From: Actinomadura mexicana
GTDB taxonomy: Bacteria > Actinomycetota > Actinomycetes > Streptosporangiales > Streptosporangiaceae
DNA: 64,000 bases
NCBI RefSeq assembly: GCF_900188105.1
Contig: NZ_FZNP01000001.1
Coordinates: 868,001 to 932,000 of the forward strand
Direction: 5' to 3'
This document shows positions 32,039 to 40,438 of this stretch, in pieces. Made by a program: the position numbers and the translations under genes. The first letter of the stretch is position 1. Each line of letters opens with the position of its first letter. The notes beneath the pieces are model-generated. The model saw nothing but the letters and a program-made list of their open reading frames with translations. It was not told the DNA's origin and did no database searches.

Positions 32039-34519
32039 GTGGGCGACGACGCCGAGCTTGACGCGGAACCGGCGCGCAACAGAACCGCCGAGTTCCGCGT
32101 GCCGGTGAAGGTCAACCTGACCCGTCCGGACATCGCCGTCCGCCGTCCCGCCGAGCGGCGGGACGAGCCCGGCGACGAGACCGACGAGGGCGCGGACGAG
32201 GCTGCCGGCGAGGTCGATGAGGCTGCCGGCGAGGTCGGCGAGGTCGCGGACGAGGCCGGCGACGAGGCCGGCGACGAGGCGTCCGAGAAGCCGGCGGGCA
32301 GCACCTGGTACGTCCAGTTCACGCCTCCTCCCCCGGACGAGGAGCCCGAGCACGAGGCGCCCTCCGCCACCGCTGCTCCGCCCCCGGAGACCAAGCCTTG
32401 GCGCCCGACGTCCCCGTCCGTCCAGGACGAGGAGCCCGCCCAGGAGGACGGCACCGCCTCCCCAGCGGAGGAGTCCCCGGCCGAAGAGCGCCCCGAGGAC
32501 GACCCCACCCAGACCACCGCGCCCCAGCAGGACCGCGCGGCCCCCGCCACGCAGCCGGAACCGCAGGAGCGCACCGACGACGCCCGCGAGGCGCGCAGCA
32601 CCCCGGCACGGCGCCATGCCGCGCCCCCGAAGCCCGACGACGACCCGCCCCCGGCCGCAACCCCCCGAACCAGCGGCCGCCACGCGGTACGGCCCGCAAC
32701 CGGACACCCCCAGGGCGCCCCCGAGCCGGCGACAGAGCAGAGAACACCGGGCGATGTTCCTGAAACCCGTGCCGGCGCGGCTCCGGCCGCCCCGCCACGA
32801 CGCCACGCGGCCCCCCCTGACACCGAACGGCCCCAGGGCGCGGCCCCGCACACCGCCCCCGCGCCGCCGCAACACCAGCAACGCCCCGGCGACGTCCGCG
32901 AAACGCGCGGCAACCGGGCGCGACCCGGCCCGCCCGACAGCGAGCGTCCCCAAGGCGCGCCCGCGCCTGCGGCACGGCAAACCACACCCCGCAACGTCCG
33001 GGAGGCCCGTGCCGGCGCGGCGCCGTCCGCCCCAGCGCGGCAGGTGGCACCCCCCGAGACGGGACGCCCCCAGGGCGCGGCCGCACCGGCCATGTGGCCG
33101 GAAGCACCCCGAAGCGCGCCCTCGTCCGCCGGCCCCACGCGGGTCGAGCGGTTGCCGGATCTGTCGGCGCAGGACGGGCCCTGGGAGGCGTCGCTCCCGG
33201 CTCCGGCGGCGCGGACGTCCGGGCAGTGGAGCGTGCCCTGGGACGGGGCGGCCCCACCTGCCCCACCGGCCCCACCGGCCCAACCGGCCCCGGCGACGCC
33301 TCCGGCCGCGCCCGCCGTGGCGGAGAAGCGGAAGGGCGGGCGGCGCTGGCTCGTCGTCGTCGCGGCCATGCTGGTCCTCGTGGCCGGGGTCGTCGCCGGG
33401 CAGCTGCTGCGGCCGCCGCCCGACCCGACGGTGCGGCTGACCATCGCGTCCAGCCACACCTTCCCCGGGCAGGCGCCGGTGCTGCCGTGGCCCGCGGTGG
33501 GCCAGGCGGTGCTCTACGTGGACGGGCTCGGGACGATGGGCTCGGCGGGCGGGGCCGTGCCGACCCCCACGGCGAGCGTCGCCAAGGTGATGACCGCCTA
33601 CGTGTACCTGAGCGATAACCCGCTGAGGTCCGGCGAGGCGGGGCCGGTACTGACGGTGTCGCCGCAGGCGGCGGCGCAGATCCCGGCGCGCAAGCGGCGC
33701 GGCGAGTCGCTGCTCGGCGTCACGGCGAACCAGCGGCTGACCCAGCGCAAGGCGCTGGAGTCCCTGCTCATCATCTCCGCGAACGACGTGGCGCACGAGC
33801 TGGCGCGCTGGGACTCCGGGAGCGACCAGGCGTTCGTGGCGAAGATGAACGCCGCGGCGAAGCGGCTGGGCATGACCGGCACGCGCTACACCGACCCGAG
33901 CGGCTACCACTCCGGCACCGTCAGCACGGCCGCCGACCAGGTGAAACTGCTGCGGGCGGCCATGCGGATCCCGGCGTTCACCGAGATCGTGAACAACCGG
34001 ATGTACGTGCCGGACGGAGGCGGCTCCCCGCGGCAGGGCGGCAACTTCATCCTCGGGCGCAACGGCGTGGTCGGCGGCAAGACCGGATACACGGACGCGG
34101 CGGGCGGGAACTTCGTGTTCGCCGCGCACCGGAACGTCGGCGGCACGCAGACCCTGATCGTGGGCGCGGTGATGGGGCAGCGCTCCCCCAGCGCGGCGGA
34201 CGCGGTCAACACGGCGGAGGGCATCCTCGTCGCGGCCGAGCAGGCCATGGTCGCGGTGCCGCTGGCGCGCCCCGGGCAGACGGTCGCCTGGATCGACGAC
34301 GGGCTCGGCGGCCGGAAGGCGCTGACCGCCACGTCGCCGGTGAACGTCGTCGGCTGGCCCGGCCTCACCGTGCCCGTCGACTATGACGGCGACCCGCCCG
34401 CCGAGCCCGAGCGCGGCACGAAGGCCGGTGTCGTGGACGCGGGCGCCGCGCGGGTGCCGGTGGAGGTCGGCACGGGACGGTCCCCGTCCATCGTCAAACG
34501 GCTGACGCGCCGCGGCTAG
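32039..34519 (+). CDS. D-alanyl-D-alanine carboxypeptidase with long repetitive cytoplasmic arm
   Basis: This is an 826-residue S11-family (PBP5/DacC-like) peptidase that trims peptidoglycan stem peptides. Active-site motifs are SVAK (Ser513-Lys516), SAN (580-582) and KTG (681-683). A single membrane helix spans about residues 436-457, placing the catalytic domain outside and some 435 residues inside. That arm is acidic and Pro/Ala-rich, with an Asp/Glu repeat region (about 40-85) and 3.5 copies of a ~40-residue repeat (about 213-365). Usual family members lack such an arm. GTG 32039 follows AGAGGGGG. Its stop overlaps the convergent decarboxylase gene in a CTAG. Confidence 0.88.
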   Translation: MGDDAELDAEPARNRTAEFRVPVKVNLTRPDIAVRRPAERRDEPGDETDEGADEAAGEVDEAAGEVGEVADEAGDEAGDEASEKPAGSTWYVQFTPPPPDEEPEHEAPSATAAPPPETKPWRPTSPSVQDEEPAQEDGTASPAEESPAEERPEDDPTQTTAPQQDRAAPATQPEPQERTDDAREARSTPARRHAAPPKPDDDPPPAATPRTSGRHAVRPATGHPQGAPEPATEQRTPGDVPETRAGAAPAAPPRRHAAPPDTERPQGAAPHTAPAPPQHQQRPGDVRETRGNRARPGPPDSERPQGAPAPAARQTTPRNVREARAGAAPSAPARQVAPPETGRPQGAAAPAMWPEAPRSAPSSAGPTRVERLPDLSAQDGPWEASLPAPAARTSGQWSVPWDGAAPPAPPAPPAQPAPATPPAAPAVAEKRKGGRRWLVVVAAMLVLVAGVVAGQLLRPPPDPTVRLTIASSHTFPGQAPVLPWPAVGQAVLYVDGLGTMGSAGGAVPTPTASVAKVMTAYVYLSDNPLRSGEAGPVLTVSPQAAAQIPARKRRGESLLGVTANQRLTQRKALESLLIISANDVAHELARWDSGSDQAFVAKMNAAAKRLGMTGTRYTDPSGYHSGTVSTAADQVKLLRAAMRIPAFTEIVNNRMYVPDGGGSPRQGGNFILGRNGVVGGKTGYTDAAGGNFVFAAHRNVGGTQTLIVGAVMGQRSPSAADAVNTAEGILVAAEQAMVAVPLARPGQTVAWIDDGLGGRKALTATSPVNVVGWPGLTVPVDYDGDPPAEPERGTKAGVVDAGAARVPVEVGTGRSPSIVKRLTRRG
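32676..33130 (+). repeat. Degenerate ~120-bp repeats encoding the carboxypeptidase arm
   Basis: About 3.5 copies of a 40-41-residue unit are present, with core RPQGA[AP]P...PG[DN]V[RP]E[TA]R. The DNA is related between copies but diverged, so the expansion is old. It is predicted to be disordered and proline-rich. Confidence 0.75.
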
Positions 34520-35940
34520 GCGTACAGGGCCGACAGGAAGCGGATCAGCAGGGCCTCGCGGGTGGCGGGCGGCAGGGCGTCCAGGATGGCGTTGACCATG
34601 GCCATCTCGAGCTCCGCGCCGCCGGCGAGGTCGACGCCGACGGACGCGAGCAGCCCCGCGAAGCCGGCGTCGTCGAGGCTGTCGAGGTCCAGGTCGGCGA
34701 GCGCGTCCACCAGGCCGGACGGGACGTCCGGCGGCCCGGCGGCGCGGGCGGCCTTCACCGCGTCGGCGAGCGCCGCCAGGAGGGCGTCGACGTCGCTGAC
34801 GCCGGTGAGCGTGAAGTGCAGGTTCCGCGGGATTCCCTGGTAGGACAGCTGCGGCTGGAAGAACCAGCCCCGGGCGCGGGCCTCGTCGGCGACGACGAAC
34901 ACGTCCAGCGCCGGGTCGGTCGAGGCGACGGCGACGAGCGGGGCGGCGGGCTCGCCGAGCACCCGCAGGCCCGGGATCCGCGCGACGCCCGCGACCAGCC
35001 GCTCGGCCGCCGTCATCGCGGACTCGGCGAGGTCGCGGTAGCCCCGGGCGCCGACCGCCATGAGGGTCGCCCACGCCGCGCCCAGCGGCCCGGCGCTCTT
35101 GCTGCTCTGCACGCCCGCGTTGATGACGGTGTACCCGGGCCATTCCGCGGACGCGAAGTAGGCGCGGCGGCGGAGCGACTCGTCCGCGAACAGCACGACC
35201 GATGCCCCCTTGGGCGAGTAGCCGTACTTGTGCAGGTCGCAGGAGAGGGACGTGACGCCGGGCACGGACAGGTCGAACGGCGGGACGTCCCGTCCGGCGT
35301 CGCGCAGCCAGGGCAGCACCCAGCCGCCGACGCAGGCGTCCACGTGGCACGGCACCCCGGCGGACGCGGCGATGGAGGCGATCTCCGGGACCGGGTCCAT
35401 GACGCCCTGCGGGTAGGACGGCGCCGAGGCGACGACCAGCACCGTGCGGGGGGTCAGCGCGGCGGCGGTCGCGGCCGGGTCGGCGCGGAACGCGTCGTCG
35501 ACCGCAACGTGCACGATCTCAAGGCCGAGGTAGTGCGCGGCCTTGTGGAACGCGGGGTGCGCGGTCGCGGGCAGGACGATCTGCGGCGTGCCCTCGACCG
35601 GACGGGCGTCCCGCGCCGCCTTCACCGCCAGCATGATCGACTCGGTGCCGCCGCTGGTGAAGATGCCGGTCCCGCCGCCCAGCTTGCCCGCGACGCACCC
35701 GACGATCTGACGTTCGAGCGCGACGATGCTCGGGAACGCCGTCGGGTCGAGGCAGTTGACCTCCAGCATCTCCTGGTAGGCGGTGGCGGCGAGTTCGTGG
35801 ACGGCCTCCCGCCCGGTGTCGTAGACGTAGGCGGTGACCTGCCCGCCGCGCACGGGCAGGTCGGCGTTCCGCAGCCGGGCGAGTTCGGCGAGCAGGTCGG
35901 CGCCGGGGCGGCCGGCTTCGGGAAGGCGGTCAGACGGCAT
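34516..35940 (-). CDS. PLP-dependent decarboxylase / sphingosine-phosphate-lyase-like enzyme
   Basis: This 474-residue group-II decarboxylase-fold enzyme has SGGTESIMLAVKAARD (96-111), PLP-ring Asp201 in HVDACVGG and PLP-lysine Lys238 in CDLHKYGYSPKG. This pattern is shared by glutamate decarboxylases and sphingosine-1-phosphate lyases; the KYGYSPKG context is closer to the lyases. A C-terminal ~60-residue extension follows the catalytic fold. Its start overlaps the MFS gene's end by 11 bp, placing it third in a TetR-MFS-decarboxylase operon. The substrate is unknown; an imported amine or amino acid is plausible. Confidence 0.87.
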   Translation of the reverse strand: MPSDRLPEAGRPGADLLAELARLRNADLPVRGGQVTAYVYDTGREAVHELAATAYQEMLEVNCLDPTAFPSIVALERQIVGCVAGKLGGGTGIFTSGGTESIMLAVKAARDARPVEGTPQIVLPATAHPAFHKAAHYLGLEIVHVAVDDAFRADPAATAAALTPRTVLVVASAPSYPQGVMDPVPEIASIAASAGVPCHVDACVGGWVLPWLRDAGRDVPPFDLSVPGVTSLSCDLHKYGYSPKGASVVLFADESLRRRAYFASAEWPGYTVINAGVQSSKSAGPLGAAWATLMAVGARGYRDLAESAMTAAERLVAGVARIPGLRVLGEPAAPLVAVASTDPALDVFVVADEARARGWFFQPQLSYQGIPRNLHFTLTGVSDVDALLAALADAVKAARAAGPPDVPSGLVDALADLDLDSLDDAGFAGLLASVGVDLAGGAELEMAMVNAILDALPPATREALLIRFLSALYA

Positions 35941-37270
35941 GTTCCGGTGTTCCCTCGATCGTGCGGTGGACGGCGGCCCGCCGGCGGTAGGCCAGCAGGA
36001 GGGGGACGCTGAGCAGCAGCAGCGCGGCCGGGACGAGCGTGAACCCGGCGGTCAGCCCGGTGAGGGCCGACTCCGGCTGGACGACGGGGGTGTCCAGGTC
36101 GGAGGACTGGAACGACGAGACGGCCAGGATCAGCGCGAAGACGCCGGGGCCGAGGGCGAGCGCGCCCGTCTCCGCCGCCGTCCACAGCCCGGTGAAGGCG
36201 CCGGACTGCGCGTGCCCCGTCCGCCCGGCGTCGGCGTGGACGGTCTCGGGCATCAGCGACAGCGGGAGCAGCTGCACGGCCGCGTAGCAGACGCCGACCA
36301 GGGCGCTGAGGGCCAGGACCCCGGCGGTGGAGGTGATGAGCGGGTAGGCGGCGACGCCGGTCGCGGCGAACACCACCAGCGCCGCCGCGTAGCAGCCGAC
36401 CTCCCCGTACCGGCGCGCCAGCCACCGCCACAGCGGGACGGCGAACGCGCTCGGCGCGACCATGCAGACGAACATCACCGAGGTGAGGCCGTAGTCGTCC
36501 AGCCGGTACGTCGCGACGTACGGCGCCCCGGCCAGCATGATCGCGACGGCGAGGGTGTTCCCGACGTGCGCGCCGAGCAGCAGGAAGAACGGCCGGTTGC
36601 CGCGCGCGGTGCGCAGTGCGGCGGCCAGCCCGAGCGGGTGCGGCCCCGGGCGGGAGGGGATCCAGCGGGTCGCCAGCGTGCTCGCCACCATGGCCGCGCC
36701 CATGACGAGCCCGATCACGCCGCCCATCAGGGCGTATCCCGCGCGCCCGCCGCCGGCGGCGCCGGTCAGGACGGGCGCGAGCCCGCCCGCGACCAGGATG
36801 CCGACCGTCAGGCAGACGACCCGCCACGCCATCGCGCGGCCGCGCTCGGACGGCTCGCCGGAGATCTCCGCGGGCAGCGCCACGTACGGCACCTGGAAAC
36901 ACGCGAACGCGCTCGCGGCCAGCAGGAACATGATCCCGGCCCAGCCGGCCGCGAGCCCCGGGGAGTCGGCCGGGACGGCGAACATCCCGGCGAACAGGAC
37001 CGGCAGGGTCAGCGCGCCCAGCGTCAGCAGGCGGGTGCGGCGGCCCGTCCGGACGGCCTCGCGGTCGCTGGCGGCGCCGACGATCGGGTTGAGCAGCACG
37101 TCCCATGCCTTGGGGACCACGAGGACGGCCCCGGCGATCGCGGCGGACACGCCGAGGACGTCGGTGAGGTAGTACAGGAGCAGCAGCCCGGGGACGGCGG
37201 AGAACACGCCGGTGCCGATCGAGCCGACGCCGTAGCCGAGGAGCCGCCGCCGGGGCAGCGCAGCGGTCAT
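35930..37270 (-). CDS. MFS transporter (GPH sugar-cation symporter-like)
   Basis: This 446-residue protein with 12 predicted helices resembles the glycoside-pentoside-hexuronide:cation symporter group (LLLYYLTDVLGVSAAIAGAVLVVPKAWDVLLNPIVGAASDR). The PKAWDVLLNPIVGAASDR segment corresponds to the family's conserved helix 2-3 loop. The ATG overlaps the TetR stop (ATGA). It probably carries the substrate of the downstream PLP enzyme, or its product, under TetR control. Confidence 0.88.
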   Translation of the reverse strand: MTAALPRRRLLGYGVGSIGTGVFSAVPGLLLLYYLTDVLGVSAAIAGAVLVVPKAWDVLLNPIVGAASDREAVRTGRRTRLLTLGALTLPVLFAGMFAVPADSPGLAAGWAGIMFLLAASAFACFQVPYVALPAEISGEPSERGRAMAWRVVCLTVGILVAGGLAPVLTGAAGGGRAGYALMGGVIGLVMGAAMVASTLATRWIPSRPGPHPLGLAAALRTARGNRPFFLLLGAHVGNTLAVAIMLAGAPYVATYRLDDYGLTSVMFVCMVAPSAFAVPLWRWLARRYGEVGCYAAALVVFAATGVAAYPLITSTAGVLALSALVGVCYAAVQLLPLSLMPETVHADAGRTGHAQSGAFTGLWTAAETGALALGPGVFALILAVSSFQSSDLDTPVVQPESALTGLTAGFTLVPAALLLLSVPLLLAYRRRAAVHRTIEGTPEHAV

Positions 37271-37875
37271 CCGGGGCTGCCGGCGGGCGGGCTGATCGCC
37301 GCGGCGACCGTCCGGCGCAGGTGGGCGCGGAACCGGGCGACCGCCTGCGGGTCGTCCAGTCTCCGGCGTTTCCCCTGCTGGTCGAGGACGCCGCCGGAGC
37401 CGAACCCGTGCGTGCACCAGACGACCGTCCACACGAGGAAGTCGAGGTCGACCTCGTCGCTCACGACCCCGCGGGCGGCCTCGCTGACCAGCTCCATCAG
37501 CGGCCGGACGTACTCGTCCTCCAGATGCGCGACGTCGGCGGCGTCCGACAGCCACCGGTGCATCCACAGCGCCGGGATCTCGGGCCGCTCCATGCAGAAC
37601 TCGACGTAACGGTCGACGAGGGTGAGCAGGCCCTGCTCGTCCAACGTGATCTCGGCGAGGGCCTCCTCCAGCACCTGCCGCTCGGCCCGGTGGGCGCGCT
37701 CCATGACGGCGAGGTAGAGGTCGCGCTTGCCGCCGACGTGGTAGGCCACCGTGGCGATGTTGAGCCCGGCGGCCTCGGCGATCATCCGGGTGGACGTCCC
37801 GTCGTAGCCGAGGGCGGCGAACAGCCGGGTGGCGGCCTCGATGATCCGGTCACGCCCGGTATCGCTGCTGCTCAT
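37267..37875 (-). CDS. TetR-family transcriptional regulator
   Basis: This 202-residue repressor has an N-terminal helix-turn-helix (RIIEAATRLFAALGYDGTSTRMIAEAAGLNIATVAYHVGGKRDLYLAVMER) and a ligand-binding C-terminal domain resembling the CecR/YbiH group. It is the first gene of the operon with the MFS transporter and decarboxylase. A 16-bp inverted repeat 33 bp upstream (37908-37923) is its likely operator. Confidence 0.88.
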   Translation of the reverse strand: MSSSDTGRDRIIEAATRLFAALGYDGTSTRMIAEAAGLNIATVAYHVGGKRDLYLAVMERAHRAERQVLEEALAEITLDEQGLLTLVDRYVEFCMERPEIPALWMHRWLSDAADVAHLEDEYVRPLMELVSEAARGVVSDEVDLDFLVWTVVWCTHGFGSGGVLDQQGKRRRLDDPQAVARFRAHLRRTVAAAISPPAGSPG

Positions 37876-37907
37876 CCGCTCACGCTAGGCGCTCGGACCG
37901 CGCCCGG

Positions 37908-37923
37908 TCAATCGCTTGATTGA
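37908..37923. promoter_or_regulatory. Inverted repeat, probable TetR operator
   Basis: TCAATC-GCTT-GATTGA forms perfect 6-bp arms upstream of the TetR gene. Its left end includes the stop codon of the PucR-like gene. Autoregulation of the TetR-MFS-decarboxylase operon is inferred. Confidence 0.55.
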
Positions 37924-39134
37924 GCGGCCGCGGCGGGGGGCTCGGTGAGCCGGACGGTCAGCACCATCTCCATCTCCAGCCGCAGCTCCGGCTCGTACAT
38001 CCGCTCGCCGAAGAGCTCCTCCAGCTGGTGCAGCCGGTACCGGACGGTCTGCGGGTGGACGTGCAGCCGGTTCGCGACCTCGGTGGCGTTGAACCCGTTC
38101 TGCAGGCAGGCCAGCAGCGTCCGCATGAGCCTTTCGCGGTGCCGGGGCCGGACCTCCTTCAGCGGCGCGAGCCGCAGTTCGGCGACGGCGCGGACCAGCT
38201 CCTCGTCCTTGAAGACGACGAGCGCCGGCATGTGCTCGGCGCAGCGGATCAGCCGGTCGGACGGCAGGACGCCGCGGCGCGCGAGCGGCAGCGCCTCCCG
38301 GGCCCAGCGCAGCGACCTGGCCGCGTCCTCGGTGCGGACGGTCGGGCCGAGCGCGGCGACCCAGTCGCGCAGCGCCGACTCCAGCATCCGGCCGCGCCCG
38401 GGGCCCTCCGGGTCGGGCACGAGGAGGCAGGGTTCGCGGCGGTTGACGTCCGCGAGCACGTCGGGCGGCAGGGACGGGTGCGAGAAGGGCTGCCGCCCCC
38501 GCTCGTACAGGACGGCGGCGGCGACCGTGCGCGGGACGCGCCACTGGGCGAGGCGGGCCAGGTCGGCGACGGCCTGCGGGGCGGCGGGCGGCTCGGCGAG
38601 CAGCAGATCGAGCAGCCTGCGGCGGCGGTGCTCCAGTTCGCCGGCCTCCTGCTCACGGGCCTTGGTGTACCCCTCGGTGGCGGCGCGGGCGATCTCGTCC
38701 AGGAACGCGAAGATCGCCTCGGCGATGCCGGCGAGGGTGCGGCGGGAGATGTCGTACCGCTCGGACTCGGCGGCGAGCCGGCGCCAGGCGACGCGGGCGC
38801 CGAGCCGCAGCGAGGTCTGCAGGATGTCCAGGTTGCGGCCCTCGCGCGCCTCCGCCCAGCCGATCTCCCGGTAGACGGCGGCGACCGGCTCCCAGGAGCT
38901 CTCCGGGTCCATGATGAGGTCGACGAACTGCCGCAGCGCGCCCTCGACGGCCAGCCGGACGAGCCGCGCGTACTCCTCGTCCTGCGGGCGGGAGTACTCG
39001 GGGATCCCGGCGAGGATCTCCTCGATCATCTCCTCGGCGAGGGCGTCCAGGTGGGGCCGGAACACGGTGGACAGCTCGCGGGGGACGCCGGCCCAGGGTT
39101 TCAGCGGCGAGCGCTGCTCAAGGCTCGTGGTCAC
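37908..39134 (-). CDS. PucR-family transcriptional regulator
   Basis: This 408-residue protein (GTG 39134, with GGGAGG 8 nt upstream; GTG 39143 also possible) has an N-terminal RsbRD-like helical domain, a central GGDEF-like region and a C-terminal PucR helix-turn-helix (NGFNATEVANRLHVHPQTVRYRLHQLEELFG). It lies upstream of the TetR operon on the same strand. Nested inverted repeats at 39188-39212 sit in its promoter region. Targets are unknown. Confidence 0.87.
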   Translation of the reverse strand: MTTSLEQRSPLKPWAGVPRELSTVFRPHLDALAEEMIEEILAGIPEYSRPQDEEYARLVRLAVEGALRQFVDLIMDPESSWEPVAAVYREIGWAEAREGRNLDILQTSLRLGARVAWRRLAAESERYDISRRTLAGIAEAIFAFLDEIARAATEGYTKAREQEAGELEHRRRRLLDLLLAEPPAAPQAVADLARLAQWRVPRTVAAAVLYERGRQPFSHPSLPPDVLADVNRREPCLLVPDPEGPGRGRMLESALRDWVAALGPTVRTEDAARSLRWAREALPLARRGVLPSDRLIRCAEHMPALVVFKDEELVRAVAELRLAPLKEVRPRHRERLMRTLLACLQNGFNATEVANRLHVHPQTVRYRLHQLEELFGERMYEPELRLEMEMVLTVRLTEPPAAAAQSSD

Positions 39135-39187
39135 CGTTCGCACCTCCCGCTCCGGAAGCTACCGACGACCGGGCGGGCGGGCTGCAA

Positions 39188-39212
39188 GACGCAACACGCA
39201 TTGCGCTGCGTC
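39188..39212. promoter_or_regulatory. Nested inverted repeat upstream of PucR gene
   Basis: The outer arms are GACGCA/TGCGTC (39188-39193, 39207-39212) and the inner arms are CGCAA/TTGCG (39190-39194, 39201-39205). The site lies about 55 bp before the start codon, a suitable operator position. The binding protein is unknown. Confidence 0.4.
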
Positions 39213-39348
39213 ACTTGTAAGCCGACTGACAAAAGGCGCCACACCCGCAGGGGCGCCCGCGGAACGGGCGTCCCGCATCGCCGCCGGACTTCACGCGCGG
39301 CGGGGGCTCGGGGCTGCGAACACGGCCGCGGCGCCGAGGCGAGGTAGA

Positions 39349-40041
39349 TCAGCCCGGTCGCGTACCCGGTGGTTGGGGCGTGGGGGCGGCGAACGCGCCG
39401 GCGAGCACCAGCCGCCCGGCGGTGCGGACCATCGCGGCGACCTCCTCGGCCGGCTGGCGCAGCGACGCCAGGCTGATCAGCGCGGCGAGCAGGATGTGCC
39501 CGAGGACGATCTCGACGTCGTCCCGCTCGGGCACCGGGTCGCCGATCGCCGTCGAGAGCCGGTCGCGCAGGAACAGGAACAGCACCGTGCGGGCGTCGTC
39601 GACGCTGGAGTCGTCCGAGGTCACGGCCTGGATGATCGCCGACGTCAGGGTCGGCTCCGCCGCCGCGACGAACACGATGCGCTCCAGCAGGGCGGTGAGC
39701 CGCTCCTGCGGCGTGTCGCCGACGGCGAGCGCGTCGACGTCGTCGGTGACGCGGTGCGCCCACGTCGCCGCGACTTCGGTGAGCAGGTGGTCCTTGGTGG
39801 CGAAGTACCGGTAGACGGTCGCGCGGGCGACCCCGGCGCGGTCGGCCACGTCGTGCATGGTGACGGCCGGGTACCCGCCCTCCAGCGCGAGCTCGCGAGC
39901 CGAGTCGATCAGGCGCTCGCGCCGCGCCTGCTGGTCCTTGCTCAGCGTCCGCGTGACGGTGAACCGCGCCTCGCCGCTCAAATCGCCCTGCCCTTCCGCA
40001 TGGCCCGCCTCGCCGTGACCGTTCCCCATTCTTCCGTACAT
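39349..40041 (-). CDS. TetR-family transcriptional regulator
   Basis: This is a 230-residue TetR protein. After a 35-residue variable N-terminus comes the helix-turn-helix (RLIDSARELALEGGYPAVTMHDVADRAGVARATVYRYFATKDHLLTEV). The KxGGYxAVxM...RAGVAxxTxYRYFxxKxHLL pattern recalls KstR-like regulators of lipid/steroid catabolism, but that is only a resemblance. It is divergent from a decayed cytochrome P450 gene, which may have been its target. A perfect palindrome lies 8 nt before its ATG. Confidence 0.85.
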   Translation of the reverse strand: MYGRMGNGHGEAGHAEGQGDLSGEARFTVTRTLSKDQQARRERLIDSARELALEGGYPAVTMHDVADRAGVARATVYRYFATKDHLLTEVAATWAHRVTDDVDALAVGDTPQERLTALLERIVFVAAAEPTLTSAIIQAVTSDDSSVDDARTVLFLFLRDRLSTAIGDPVPERDDVEIVLGHILLAALISLASLRQPAEEVAAMVRTAGRLVLAGAFAAPTPQPPGTRPG

Positions 40042-40048
40042 CGCCCCC

Positions 40049-40058
40049 TAACGCGTTA
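40049..40058. promoter_or_regulatory. Palindrome TAACGCGTTA, candidate TetR operator
   Basis: This perfect 10-bp palindrome sits between the TetR start and the divergent P450 remnant. The position fits autoregulation. Confidence 0.45.
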
Positions 40059-40178
40059 ATCACCGGCGTATGCCCCTTTACCGACGGCGCGTCCGGGTTC
40101 ACGATAGACCTACCGCTTGCTTGGGTGAGACGCTGGTCTCGACTCACGTCTCCCTCTCCTGTCCCGAGGAGCGAGCCC

Positions 40179-40335
40179 GTGGCCATCGACCTTCTCGACG
40201 GCGAGATGTACGCCACCGACCCGTCCGACCCGTCGATGATCGGGCAGGACGATCCCGAGCACGCGCACCGGCGCCGCATGGTCTACCAGAGCTTCACCCC
40301 GCGCGGCGTCTCCCGCTACGCCGACCGGCGCGCCG
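40179..40335 (+). pseudogene. Cytochrome P450 remnant (N-terminus with internal deletion)
   Basis: An intact ribosome site (GAGGAG) and GTG start open a frame reading AIDLLDGEMYATDP, the usual P450 N-terminus. It then jumps to DPSMIGQDDPEHAHRRRMVYQSFTPRGVSRY, which in P450s lies some 60-80 residues further on. After about residue 52 the similarity ends. No I-helix or heme-cysteine motif follows. This is therefore a gene with an internal deletion and a lost C-terminus. Downstream (about 40340-40438) the minus strand shows coding-like codon use (HCPGLDGDGVLLLRPHDPEQP), possibly a second unrelated remnant. Confidence 0.75.
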
Positions 40336-40438
40336 CTCGGCCGCCTGTGCAGCGAGCCGGAAAGGCTGCTCGGGGTCGTGCGGGCGCAGCAGCAGGACGC
40401 CGTCGCCGTCCAGGCCGGGACAGTGGATCCGGCGGGGG

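Noticed and set aside
31970..35350. 1126-codon minus-strand open frame
   Set aside because: It is antisense to the carboxypeptidase and runs into the decarboxylase in the wrong frame; low-complexity composition shows it is a shadow.
39349..40041. TetR protein as a true KstR steroid-catabolism regulator
   Set aside because: The helix-turn-helix resembles KstR, but there are no steroid genes nearby and the palindrome differs from the KstR operator, so it is left as TetR family.
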